Below are positions 53,900 to 61,611 of a stretch of DNA of 64,000 nucleotides, piece after piece (positions within the stretch are counted from its first letter, which is position 1; each line of letters opens with the position of its first letter). A program made the position numbers and the translations under genes. A model generated the notes under the pieces. It was not told the origin of the DNA. It did no database searches and saw nothing but the letters and a program-made list of their open reading frames with translations. This stretch comes from Hymenobacter sediminicola (GTDB taxonomy: Bacteria > Bacteroidota > Bacteroidia > Cytophagales > Hymenobacteraceae), in the NCBI RefSeq assembly GCF_014250515.1, contig NZ_CP060202.1, positions 3,779,001 through 3,843,000 on the forward strand, written 5' to 3'.

Positions 53900-54412
53900 A
53901 TGTCTCCCATCTTCCTCTTTCTGACTTTCGTGGCGCTGCTGAGCGCGCTGGGTGTGGTATTTGCCAAAAACCCGGTGCACAGCGTACTGTTCCTGATTCT
54001 GACGTTCTTCTCGCTGTCAGGGCACTACCTGCTGCTGAACGCGCAGTTTCTGGCGGCCGTGAACATCATCGTGTACGCTGGTGCCATCATGGTGCTGTTC
54101 CTGTTCGTGATTATGTTCCTGAACCTGAACGTAGACACCGAGCCGCACAAGCCAGCCCTGGCCAAGATTGCCGCGGCCGTAGCGGGCGGCTCCCTCCTGC
54201 TCATCCTCGTGGCCGCCCTGAAAGACGTAACGCCCATCGGCGTACCCGCTGGCACGGCGTTCAACTCGCAGATAGGCATGGTGGACCAGTTAGGCATGAA
54301 GCTCTACACCGACTACCTACTGCCCTTCGAGCTGGCCTCCGTGTTGTTCCTGGTTGCCATGGTCGGCGCTGTAATGCTTGGCAAGCGCGAAGTAGGCGAG
54401 CGGAATTTCTAG
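53900..54412 (+). CDS. nuoJ: NADH-quinone oxidoreductase subunit J
   Basis: 170 residues, five helices; includes FAKNPVHSVLFLILTF, of which NPVHSVL is conserved, and NIIVYAGAIMVLFLFVIMFL, containing VYAGAIMVLFLFVIM. A terminator follows and ends the first nuo segment. Confidence 0.95.
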   Translation: MSPIFLFLTFVALLSALGVVFAKNPVHSVLFLILTFFSLSGHYLLLNAQFLAAVNIIVYAGAIMVLFLFVIMFLNLNVDTEPHKPALAKIAAAVAGGSLLLILVAALKDVTPIGVPAGTAFNSQIGMVDQLGMKLYTDYLLPFELASVLFLVAMVGAVMLGKREVGERNF

Positions 54413-54439
54413 TAGTATCTGCTGGCTTCAGCGGAAACG

Positions 54440-54473
54440 AAGCGCGGCGGCTGATACATCAGTCGCCGCGCTT
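54440..54473 (+). terminator. strong terminator after nuoJ
   Basis: A 16-base arm pairing (54440-54455 with 54458-54473) with a minimal loop is followed by seven T. It separates nuoA-J from the inserted block and from nuoK-N. Confidence 0.92.
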
Positions 54474-54500
54474 TTTTTAGGAATCCAGTAAGGAAATAAG

Positions 54501-54968
54501 ATGCACACTATAACTAATGATTTGGGCCGAATCAGTTTTCACGATTCATCCATCGAGAAAACAAGTCGTAGTGTTAATGAATTGGCATTGCATTTCGACT
54601 GGGCGAAGATTCAGAACTACGGGAAGGATTGTGACCTTATAGATATAGTAGTTGGCGAGTGTTATCTGGTTCTTTTCGGAGTAACGTCCGAAGTATTTTT
54701 AAAGCACCAAGACACGCTTGGTTCGAGCCAAGTCGTAGGCCCGCCACAAGTACACGTATCCATAGATATTGAAACAGCATTCAGCCTGATAGGCCACAAT
54801 GAGTTCCGCACTACTACATCTGGCCAAGTCTTGTCGTTGAGTGGAATGTATGAAGGGGTAGATGGTATTTATTGGTTGGAGCAGCAGATTTGCTTTCAGA
54901 CAGGTTGCTTTCATTGGAACAACCACGTCACACTGTCAGACTGGCGGCAAGGCGCTATTCCGCAATAA
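54501..54968 (+). CDS. uncharacterised 155-residue protein
   Basis: Soluble, no signal peptide; starts MHTITNDLGRISFHDSSIEK. Blocks such as FHDSSIEKTSRSVNEL, LIDIVVGECYLVLFG and ISIDIETAFSLI-like (VSIDIETAFSLIGHNEF) suggest a beta-rich small domain seen in some immunity-like and hypothetical families, but I cannot name it. It is AT-richer than the nuo genes on either side. It has its own hairpin terminator. Its position between nuoJ and the sigma-factor block suggests insertion. Confidence 0.6.
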   Translation: MHTITNDLGRISFHDSSIEKTSRSVNELALHFDWAKIQNYGKDCDLIDIVVGECYLVLFGVTSEVFLKHQDTLGSSQVVGPPQVHVSIDIETAFSLIGHNEFRTTTSGQVLSLSGMYEGVDGIYWLEQQICFQTGCFHWNNHVTLSDWRQGAIPQ

Positions 54969-55005
54969 AACAGCGGCACCCGATTCCTCAGGTGCCGATG
55001 CTGTT
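54969..55005 (+). terminator. terminator-like hairpin after the 155-residue gene
   Basis: Arms AACAGCGGCACC (54969-54980) and GGTGCC-gat-GCTGTT (54991-55005) pair with a three-base bulge, then TT. It also serves the convergent gene ending at 55027. Confidence 0.6.
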
Positions 55006-55026
55006 TTGCTACGTACCCAAAACTAC

Positions 55027-55392
55027 CTATTCCACTTCCGGACTACGGCGGCGCATCCAGGCGGGGCCGGTGCAGGCGCCTTCCATTTTCTGGCGGAACT
55101 TCTCCTTTTCCTCGGGCGTGAGGCATTCCAGACGGGTTTCCATCTTCTGCTTCCACTGGCGGCGCTTGCGGGCCCAGTCGGCGCGGTGGCCGCGGCCGCC
55201 CCAGCCCCCGAACAGGATGCGCGAAAGCACCAGCAGCCCCAGCGCCTGCCAGATGCTGATGAGGGGCAGATTGAAAAGGTCAGGCAGCAGCCAGTTCCAG
55301 AGGCGCATGGTTACGTAGCCGGCCACGGCCAGGAACAGTGTAATCAGGAGCAGTATTTTTAGGCCGTGTAACAGGCGAAAGGAGCGGTTCAT
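55027..55392 (-). CDS. small membrane protein downstream of the sigma factor
   Basis: 121 residues. Two helices (about 10-30 and 45-65), then a glycine-rich turn (FGGWGGRGHRADW) and a highly basic/acidic coiled tail (RQWKQKMETRLECLTPEEKEKFRQKM, in which LTPEEKEKFRQKM is the clearest part). The tail resembles the heavy-metal-sensor or anti-sigma partners of ECF factors in Bacteroidota. It follows the sigma-factor gene on the same strand after a family B repeat, so an operon is likely. An anti-sigma function is inference only. Confidence 0.75.
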   Translation of the reverse strand: MNRSFRLLHGLKILLLITLFLAVAGYVTMRLWNWLLPDLFNLPLISIWQALGLLVLSRILFGGWGGRGHRADWARKRRQWKQKMETRLECLTPEEKEKFRQKMEGACTGPAWMRRRSPEVE

Positions 55393-55411
55393 GGTAATTG
55401 GGTGTTAAAAG

Positions 55412-55500
55412 AACGTGATGCAGAGCGCAACGGAGCCTCTCGCGTGCATACTATTGATTACTACTCAGGCGAGATGCTTCGCTCCGCTCTGCATGACGTT
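55412..55500. repeat. family B palindrome between the sigma factor and its downstream gene
   Basis: Arms 55412-55443 and 55469-55500; outer AACGTGATGCAGAGCGC against GCTCTGCATGACGTT. The left arm has several changes (ACGGAGCCTC for AGCGAAGCATC). Confidence 0.85.
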
Positions 55501-55513
55501 CTGCTTGGTTCAT

Positions 55514-56119
55514 CTAATCCGTAAACAGCTCGGTGTAGAGCGTGCGGAGGCGTTTGCGCAGGTGCTGCACGGCGTAGTGCTTGCGCGAAATCAGGGTTTT
55601 GAGCGGGACGCCGGTTTCTTTCTCCATTTCGCGGAAGGTTTTGTCTTCCAGCTCGTGCCAGATAAACACCTGGCGCTGGGCGGCGGGCAGCTCGGCCAGC
55701 GCGTCGCTGAGGGCTTCCATGAGGGTTTCGCGCAGCAGTCGGTTCTCGGGCGCGTCGTCTACGGCCGGCAGAATATCGGCCAGCAGCAACGAATTTTCGT
55801 CGCCGTCGGCGGCAAAGGCAGCCATTTCGTTTTCCAGTGAAACGGGCTTTTTGCGGCGGTAGAGGTCGGTGATTTTGTTGCGGGCCACACGGAACAGCCA
55901 GGCGGCGGCCTGCTCCACGGGCTTCATCAGCCGGTAGCTTTCCACGAGCTCGGCAAACACGTCCTGCAGCACGTCTTCGGCCTCGTCCTCGTTGGGAATG
56001 CGGCGGCGGATAAACGCCAGCAGACGCTTCCGCTGGGTGCGCACGGCTTCCTGTATCTGCAGGTCCTGGTGGCCGGCCGTCATGCGTGCAGCGTCGAGTG
56101 GTAGAGCTATGGATTCCAT
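55514..56119 (-). CDS. ECF-type RNA polymerase sigma factor
   Basis: 201 residues. Region 2: NEDEAEDVLQDVFAELVESY, containing DEAEDVLQDVFAE, and AAWLFRVARNKITDLYRRKKP. Region 4: LSDALAELPAAQRQVFIWHEL, of which LPAAQRQVF and MEKETGVPLKTLISRKHYA are typical. An insertion (about 105-135, acidic) separates the two. It should direct polymerase to a stress or envelope promoter set. It lies in the block inserted between nuoJ and nuoK. The target promoter is unknown. Confidence 0.93.
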   Translation of the reverse strand: MESIALPLDAARMTAGHQDLQIQEAVRTQRKRLLAFIRRRIPNEDEAEDVLQDVFAELVESYRLMKPVEQAAAWLFRVARNKITDLYRRKKPVSLENEMAAFAADGDENSLLLADILPAVDDAPENRLLRETLMEALSDALAELPAAQRQVFIWHELEDKTFREMEKETGVPLKTLISRKHYAVQHLRKRLRTLYTELFTD

Positions 56120-56195
56120 TCTGCTGACACAGACGTGGAGCGCCGGAAGATACTTTATCAGTACGCGGAAATTTTATCGGGGCAGCAAAACGCCG

Positions 56196-56295
56196 GTCAT
56201 CCTGAGCGCAGCGAAGGACCTTACCACGCTGGAACGAGTCGTTGAAACGATTGTCGTGCAGACGTAATAAGGTCCTTCGCTGCGCTCAGGATGAC
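56196..56295. repeat. family A palindrome between the sigma factor and the MaoC-type gene
   Basis: Arms 56196-56223 and 56268-56295, 28 bases each, perfect inverted copies with the core GTCATCCTGAGCGCAGC then GAAGGACCTTA. Confidence 0.92.
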
Positions 56296-56312
56296 AGGTG
56301 TGTTGTTGTTGC

Positions 56313-56774
56313 TTACAAAAAGTGGTACAGGAACGTAATGACGCCGGTGTAGGCAGGCTTTTTATTGCCTTCGATTTCCATCGTCACGCCGATGTTGGCT
56401 TTGGCGATGCCGCGCAAATCTTTCACGGCCAGCAGCTTGGCGTGCAGGCGCACAGGCGTGTTCACCAGCACGGCCTGGTTGAAGCGGAACTCACTGATTT
56501 CGTAGTTCACCTGCATCTTCAGGTTTTCCACCTGCACCAGCTGGTTCCAGAAGTAGGGCAGCAACGACAGCGTGAGGTAGCCGTGGGCAATGGTGCCCCC
56601 GAACGGTGACTCGGCGGCGGCGCGCTCGGGGTCGGTGTGGATCCACTGGAAATCCAGGGTGGCGGCGGCGAACTGGTTGATTTGCTCCTGCGTGATGACG
56701 TGCCAGGGCGTGATACCGAGGTCCTGGCCCTCGTGCTGTTGCAGCTCGGCTAAGCTGCCAATGGTGATGCTCAT
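56313..56774 (-). CDS. MaoC-type hot-dog dehydratase/hydratase
   Basis: 153 residues from the ATG opening MSITIGSLAELQQHEGQDLG; a longer frame upstream is non-homologous. The hot-dog catalytic motif FAAATLDFQWIHTDPERAAAESPFGGTIAHGYLTLSLLP contains the expected D-x4-H (DFQWIH) and GTIAHGYL. It would add or remove water on enoyl-CoA or a related thioester. It lies divergent from the nuoK promoter. No neighbouring fatty-acid genes are seen. Confidence 0.93.
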   Translation of the reverse strand: MSITIGSLAELQQHEGQDLGITPWHVITQEQINQFAAATLDFQWIHTDPERAAAESPFGGTIAHGYLTLSLLPYFWNQLVQVENLKMQVNYEISEFRFNQAVLVNTPVRLHAKLLAVKDLRGIAKANIGVTMEIEGNKKPAYTGVITFLYHFL

Positions 56775-56949
56775 GAGGCAATAAGTTGCGGTGGCGGAAG
56801 TGCTAAAGTACGGTTTGCCTACGGGAGCGGCTATACCTGCGCCGAAAAAGGTCCGGCTGCGGCCCCGAAGACTTTCCTGAGAGCGAATCTTCGCCCCGAA
56901 AACGCCCAATCAGGCCAATTTAAAGGGTGGCGTTTTCCGATTTTCAGGA

Positions 56950-56957
56950 TACCTTTG
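56950..56957 (+). promoter_or_regulatory. -7 promoter element of nuoK-N
   Basis: TACCTTTG, perfect TAnnTTTG match, 63 bases before the nuoK ATG. The -33 region has only TTTT/TTTC, not at the ideal spacing. It shows that the second nuo segment has its own start. Confidence 0.6.
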
Positions 56958-57019
56958 CCAGCTAATTGCCCCGCCGTGCCCCGGCCGATGGGGATTCGTT
57001 CCGCCGCCAACGCTACCGC

Positions 57020-57352
57020 ATGGACCAGAACATACCGCAGGTTATCCAAACGGTTCCTCTTCAGTACTACGTTTTCTTCGCCGCCGCGCTGTTCAGCATC
57101 GGTGTGCTGGGCGTACTTACCCGGCGTAACGCCATCATCATTTTTATGTGCGTGGAGCTGATGCTCAACGCCGTGAATGTGCTGCTGACTGCCTTCTCGG
57201 CCTACCGCGCCGACCCCAACGGACAGGTTTTCGTGTTCTTCATCATGGCCGTGGCCGCCGCCGAAGTGGCGGTCGGGCTGGCCATTATTGTGATGATTTA
57301 CCGCAACCTGCAGAATACCGACGTCACTCTGCTCAACCGCCTGAAGTTCTGA
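57020..57352 (+). CDS. nuoK: NADH-quinone oxidoreductase subunit K
   Basis: 110 residues from the ATG opening MDQNIPQVIQTVPLQ. Three helices with FMCVELMLNAVNVLLTAFSA (block CVELMLNAVN) and AAAEVAVGLAIIVMIYR (block AAEVAVGLAI); the buried glutamates needed for proton transfer are present. An ATG 18 codons earlier is out of the membrane-like region. Family A repeat follows. Confidence 0.95.
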   Translation: MDQNIPQVIQTVPLQYYVFFAAALFSIGVLGVLTRRNAIIIFMCVELMLNAVNVLLTAFSAYRADPNGQVFVFFIMAVAAAEVAVGLAIIVMIYRNLQNTDVTLLNRLKF

Positions 57353-57360
57353 TTTGCCAT

Positions 57361-57458
57361 GTCATCCTGAGCGGAGCGAAGGATCTTATCACGTCTGGAT
57401 TATTTCTGAACGATTACCGTTCTAACGTGATAATATCCTTCGCTCCGCTCAGGATGAC
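57361..57458. repeat. family A palindrome, 34-bp arms, between nuoK and nuoL
   Basis: Arms 57361-57394 and 57425-57458, 34 bases each with one or two mismatches; core GTCATCCTGAGCGGAGC then GAAGGATCTTAT. The centre is 30 bases. Confidence 0.92.
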
Positions 57459-57483
57459 AGACGTACTTCTGCATCCCTGACTT

Positions 57484-59430
57484 ATGCAAGAAACTGTAAT
57501 CCCCGCTGCCGGCGCGCCGTACTCCACGTTTCTGTACGTGCTTATTCCGCTGCTGCCGTTTTTGGGCTTTCTGATCAACGGGCTGCTCAACCGCAAGCTT
57601 TCGGGCACGGTGGCCGGTGCCATCAGCAGCTTGGCGGTGCTGGGCTCGTTCGCCATTTCGGTGTTCCTGTTCCTGAACTTCCAGTACCAGTACACCGTCA
57701 CGCTGTTCGACTGGATTTCGGTCGGCTCGATGCAGATTCCGTTCAGCTACCAGATCGACCAACTCAGCCTGATTATGCTGCTGCTCGTAACGGGCGTGGG
57801 CTTCCTGATTCACGTGTACAGCATCGGCTACATGCACCACGACGAGAACGTGGGCAAGTTTTTCAGCTTCCTGAATCTGTTCGTATTCAGCATGCTGGTG
57901 CTGGTGCTGGGCGCCAACTTCGTGATTCTGTTCATCGGCTGGGAAGGCGTGGGGCTGTGCTCCTACCTGCTCATCGGCTTCTGGAACAAAAACACCAGCT
58001 ACAACAACGCCGCTAAGAAAGCCTTCATTATCAACCGCGTCGGTGACCTGGGCTTCCTGCTCGGCATCTTCCTGATTTACCTGACCTTTGACTCGGTGCA
58101 GTACGCCGAGGTGTTCCAGAAAGCATCAACGATGCAGATTGGCGCGGGTGTGGTCACGGCCATTACGCTGCTGCTGTTCGTGGGTGCTACCGGTAAATCG
58201 GCGCAGCTGCCGCTCTACACCTGGCTGCCCGACGCCATGGCCGGCCCTACCCCCGTGTCGGCCCTGATTCACGCCGCTACCATGGTAACGGCCGGTATCT
58301 ACATGATTCTGCGCGCCAACGTGCTGTTCACGCTGGCCCCCGATACCCTCGAAGTTATTGCCATCATCGGCGCGGCTACGGCCCTGTTTGCCGCCACCAT
58401 CGGCCTGGCACAGAACGACATCAAGAAGGTGCTGGCCTACTCCACCGTTTCGCAGCTGGGCTACATGTTCCTGGCTCTGGGCGTGATGGGGTACAGCACC
58501 AGCCTGTTCCACGTCCTGACCCACGCCTTCTTCAAGGCGCTGATGTTCCTGGGCGCCGGCTCTGTGATTCACGCCATGAGCAACGAGCAGGACATGCGCC
58601 GCATGGGCGGCCTGCGCAAAGCCCTGCCGATTACGTTCATCACCTTCTTCGTGGGCTGCCTGGCCATTGCCGGCATCCCGCCCTTCTCGGGCTTCTTCTC
58701 CAAGGATGAAATCCTGCTGCACGCCTTCGAGCACAGCAAGGTGCTGTACGCGGTGGGCCTGTTCACGGCCTTCCTGACGGCCTTCTACATGTTCCGTCTG
58801 CTGTTCCTCACCTTCTTCGGCGAGTTCCGGGGCACCGAGGAGCAGAAGCACCACCTGCACGAGTCGCCGGCTTCCATGACGCTGCCGCTCATCGTGCTGG
58901 CTATTCTGGCCGCCGTGGGTGGCTTCATGAACGCGCCCTTCTTCCTGGGTGAGGAAAACGCCTACCTAGCCAACTACCTCGCGCCCCTGTTCACCTACTC
59001 CAAGCAGCTGAACCCGGCCGCCTTCGGCGTACACCCTGACCACGCCACCGAACTCATGCTCATTGGCCTCTCGGTGGGTGCGGGCGTGCTGGGCATCATT
59101 CTGGCCTACGTGCAGTACGTGAGCCGCGGGGTGCGCCCGGTGGAAGACGGCGAGTCGCGCGGCTTCCTCGAAAACCTGATTTACCACAAGTACTACATCG
59201 ACGAGCTGTACAACGCACTGATCGTGCGCCCCATCATGTGGCTCTCGCGCGGTCTGTTCCGCTACGTGGAGAACGGCATCATCGACCCCATCGTGAACGG
59301 CTTCGGCCGCCTGACTATGGGCGGGGGCCAGCTCCTGCGCTACGTGCAAACCGGCTCCGTGGAAACCTACCTCATCCTGATGGTGGTGGGTATCGTGCTG
59401 GTAATGGCGCTGAACTTCGGGAAGTTTTAA
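57484..59430 (+). CDS. nuoL: NADH-quinone oxidoreductase subunit L
   Basis: 648 residues; 15 or so helices plus the long lateral helix at the C-terminal end. GWEGVGLCSYLLIGFW, KAFIINRVGDLGFLLG, LPDAMAGPTPVSALIHAATMVTAG (antiporter-type block PTPVSALIHAATM) and FKALMFLGAGSVIHAM are all conserved. It pumps protons in the distal membrane arm. Ends 9 bases before an unrelated small gene. Confidence 0.97.
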   Translation: MQETVIPAAGAPYSTFLYVLIPLLPFLGFLINGLLNRKLSGTVAGAISSLAVLGSFAISVFLFLNFQYQYTVTLFDWISVGSMQIPFSYQIDQLSLIMLLLVTGVGFLIHVYSIGYMHHDENVGKFFSFLNLFVFSMLVLVLGANFVILFIGWEGVGLCSYLLIGFWNKNTSYNNAAKKAFIINRVGDLGFLLGIFLIYLTFDSVQYAEVFQKASTMQIGAGVVTAITLLLFVGATGKSAQLPLYTWLPDAMAGPTPVSALIHAATMVTAGIYMILRANVLFTLAPDTLEVIAIIGAATALFAATIGLAQNDIKKVLAYSTVSQLGYMFLALGVMGYSTSLFHVLTHAFFKALMFLGAGSVIHAMSNEQDMRRMGGLRKALPITFITFFVGCLAIAGIPPFSGFFSKDEILLHAFEHSKVLYAVGLFTAFLTAFYMFRLLFLTFFGEFRGTEEQKHHLHESPASMTLPLIVLAILAAVGGFMNAPFFLGEENAYLANYLAPLFTYSKQLNPAAFGVHPDHATELMLIGLSVGAGVLGIILAYVQYVSRGVRPVEDGESRGFLENLIYHKYYIDELYNALIVRPIMWLSRGLFRYVENGIIDPIVNGFGRLTMGGGQLLRYVQTGSVETYLILMVVGIVLVMALNFGKF

Positions 59431-59439
59431 AATAGAGCT

Positions 59440-59940
59440 ATGAAATACAGTTTCCTCACTCTTGTATTCACCTTCTTAGTGAACATCGCCTTTGCTCAGA
59501 AGCAAAAGATAGAAGTGAAGGGGGATGCCATTTTGGTCGATGGAGCAAAGTATGCTTTGATTGAACAGGAAGGTTGCGGCATTATGGATGTAGACTGCTT
59601 CTACTACATAAAGTCGTTGGAGGGCAAACGGCTATTCGTTGTGAAACAACAACTTTTCAACGATCCGTCAGAAGTAAAAGCCTCCGACCCGCAAGGAAAA
59701 GTCCTGTACCTGCAGTTTGTCTTCACTGGCTCTGGTGCAAAAGCTGAAACTACGTTTCCTACCACCTTGCACTTACGTGCTATTGATGTAGCCCGCAAAG
59801 TGGTAAAAGCTCAGCTTATGAATAATGGTACCCTTGACGAACAGGCCACGGCTGATTTTGTGACTAACAATGGCACTCCTTTTTCGGAGCGCCGTCAGGC
59901 TTTAGGCGGTCCTAAGGTCATCGTAATTGAAAAAAATTAG
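59440..59940 (+). CDS. uncharacterised exported protein between nuoL and nuoM
   Basis: 166 residues. Signal peptide MKYSFLTLVFTFLVNIAFAQ, then a short beta-rich part: KIEVKGDAILVDGAKYALIEQEG and YYIKSLEGKRLFVVKQQLF, in which EVKGDAILVDG and LEGKRLFVVK are visible. No family is recognised. It is AT-richer than nuoL and nuoM and starts 9 bases after the nuoL stop, so it must be transcribed with them. A weak hairpin follows its stop. It looks like an inserted gene carried by the operon. Periplasmic location is inferred. Confidence 0.72.
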   Translation: MKYSFLTLVFTFLVNIAFAQKQKIEVKGDAILVDGAKYALIEQEGCGIMDVDCFYYIKSLEGKRLFVVKQQLFNDPSEVKASDPQGKVLYLQFVFTGSGAKAETTFPTTLHLRAIDVARKVVKAQLMNNGTLDEQATADFVTNNGTPFSERRQALGGPKVIVIEKN

Positions 59941-60012
59941 GGCTGCTTCGGCCAGCCCATCCTTGGCCCTCCTTGCGTCTGGTGTGCGCCTGAAATCTGC
60001 GGTTTTTTCTAC

Positions 60013-61482
60013 ATGCTGACTGTCCTTCTTCTACTCTGGCCCGTGGCGGCCGCCCTGCTGCTGCACTTCTTCAAAGGCCGTGCGGCCCGGGTTCCGGCGC
60101 TGGGCGCGGCCCTGGTTGAATTTGCGCTGGCGGCCTACGCCGCCCTCACGTTCAACGCCAACAACTCCGGCCAATTCAGCTTCAACCTGAACTGGATTCC
60201 CTCGGCCGGTATCCACTTCGCGGTGGGCATGGACGGGCTGAGTTTGCTGCTGGTGCTGCTGACGGCCGTGCTGGTGCCCGTGATTCTGCTGAGCGCCTTC
60301 CGCCGCAACTTCGAGAACGAGTCGGTGTTCTACGCGCTGGTGCTGTTCATGCAAACCGGTTTGGTGGGCGTCTTCACGGCCCAGGATGCTTTCCTGTTCT
60401 ACTTCATGTGGGAAGTGGCCCTGATTCCGATTTACTTCCTGGCCGGTGTGTGGGGCGGCGTGAACCGGGCCCGCGTCACGTTCAAGTTTTTCCTGTACAC
60501 CATTATCGGCTCGCTGTTCATGCTGGCCGGCTTCGTGTACCTCTACTTCCAGACCGGCCCCGCCGCCGACGGCCTCTCGGCCCACAACTCGGCGCTGGCC
60601 TCGTTCTACGCCCTCAACCTGCCTGCCGAAACGCAGGTATGGCTGTTCTGGCTGATTTTCGCGGCCTTCGCCGTGAAGATGCCCATCTTCCCCTTCCACA
60701 CCTGGCAGCCCGACACCTACACCGAGGCTCCGGCTCCAGCCACCATGCTGCTCTCGGGTATCATGCTGAAAATGGGTATCTACGGCTGCATGCGCTGGCT
60801 GCTGCCGGTGGTGCCGATGGGCGTGGATTACTGGCAAAACCTCATCCTGATTCTGGCCATTATCGGCATTATCTACGGCGCCATCATCGCCATCCGGCAG
60901 CAGGACGTGAAGCGGCTGATTGCCTACTCGTCTCTGTCGCACGTGGGCCTGATGATTGCCGGCGTGTTCTCGCTGACCCAGATGGGCTTGCAGGGTGCCG
61001 CCATTCAGATGCTGGCCCACGGCGTGAACGTGGTAGGTATGTTCTTCATTGCCGACGCCATTGAGAGCCGCACCGGCACCCGCAATATTGCGGACCTGGG
61101 CGGCCTCACCCGCAAAGCGCCCGTCCTGACGGTGTGCTTCCTGGTGCTGCTGCTGGGTACGGTGGCGCTGCCGCTCACCAACGGCTTCGTGGGCGAATTC
61201 CTGCTGCTGGCCGGCGTGTACCAGTTCAACGCCTGGATGGGCGCCGTCGCTGGCGTGACCATCATTCTGGGCGCGGTGTACTTGCTGCGCATGTTCCAGC
61301 GCGTGATGCTCGGCCCCGATTCCTCGTTCACCGAAACCTTCACCGACCTCACCGGCTCGGAGCTGGCCCTGCTGGTGCCGCTCATCGTGCTGGTGTTCTG
61401 GATCGGCCTGTTCCCCAACACGTTCCTGCACCTGTCGGAAGGCAGCGTGTTGAACATTCTGAACGAGGTAGTAAAACGGTAG
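60013..61482 (+). CDS. nuoM: NADH-quinone oxidoreductase subunit M
   Basis: 489 residues, 13-14 helices. Conserved blocks FYFMWEVALIPIYFLAG, VKMPIFPFHTWQPDTYTEAP (block FPFHTWQPD) and LIAYSSLSHVGLMIAGV with the key lysines and glutamates. It is the middle antiporter-like pump of complex I. The start was taken at the first ATG of the hydrophobic N-terminus. Family E repeat follows. Confidence 0.97.
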   Translation: MLTVLLLLWPVAAALLLHFFKGRAARVPALGAALVEFALAAYAALTFNANNSGQFSFNLNWIPSAGIHFAVGMDGLSLLLVLLTAVLVPVILLSAFRRNFENESVFYALVLFMQTGLVGVFTAQDAFLFYFMWEVALIPIYFLAGVWGGVNRARVTFKFFLYTIIGSLFMLAGFVYLYFQTGPAADGLSAHNSALASFYALNLPAETQVWLFWLIFAAFAVKMPIFPFHTWQPDTYTEAPAPATMLLSGIMLKMGIYGCMRWLLPVVPMGVDYWQNLILILAIIGIIYGAIIAIRQQDVKRLIAYSSLSHVGLMIAGVFSLTQMGLQGAAIQMLAHGVNVVGMFFIADAIESRTGTRNIADLGGLTRKAPVLTVCFLVLLLGTVALPLTNGFVGEFLLLAGVYQFNAWMGAVAGVTIILGAVYLLRMFQRVMLGPDSSFTETFTDLTGSELALLVPLIVLVFWIGLFPNTFLHLSEGSVLNILNEVVKR

Positions 61483-61493
61483 TTCCACCCGCG

Positions 61494-61596
61494 TCCCAGG
61501 GCTGAAGTCCTGGTCTACGCAGCGGTTCTGCTTCTTATTCTGGCTATTCGGGCCGCATTTGTACACGCTCCATAGCCCAGGGCTTCAGCCTTGGGA
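61494..61596. repeat. family E inverted repeat between nuoM and nuoN
   Basis: Arms 61494-61519 and 61571-61596 pair with a few mismatches; core TCCCAGGGCTGAAGTCC against GGGCTTCAGCCTTGGGA. The sequence is unrelated to the other families. Confidence 0.82.
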
Positions 61597-61611
61597 ACTC
61601 CAGCCGACCAT

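Noticed and set aside
53109..57458. Palindromes in the nuo region as intrinsic terminators
   Set aside because: None is followed by a T-run, the centres are 20-46 bases, and several lie within operons whose downstream genes need the same transcript.
60031..61566. 511-codon open frame opposite nuoM
   Set aside because: Its composition is His, Gln and Gly from reversed membrane-protein codons; nuoM is certain.
37467..61596. Interspersed palindromes as a CRISPR array
   Set aside because: The elements are single inverted pairs in separate gaps, not regularly spaced direct repeats with spacers, and no cas gene is present.
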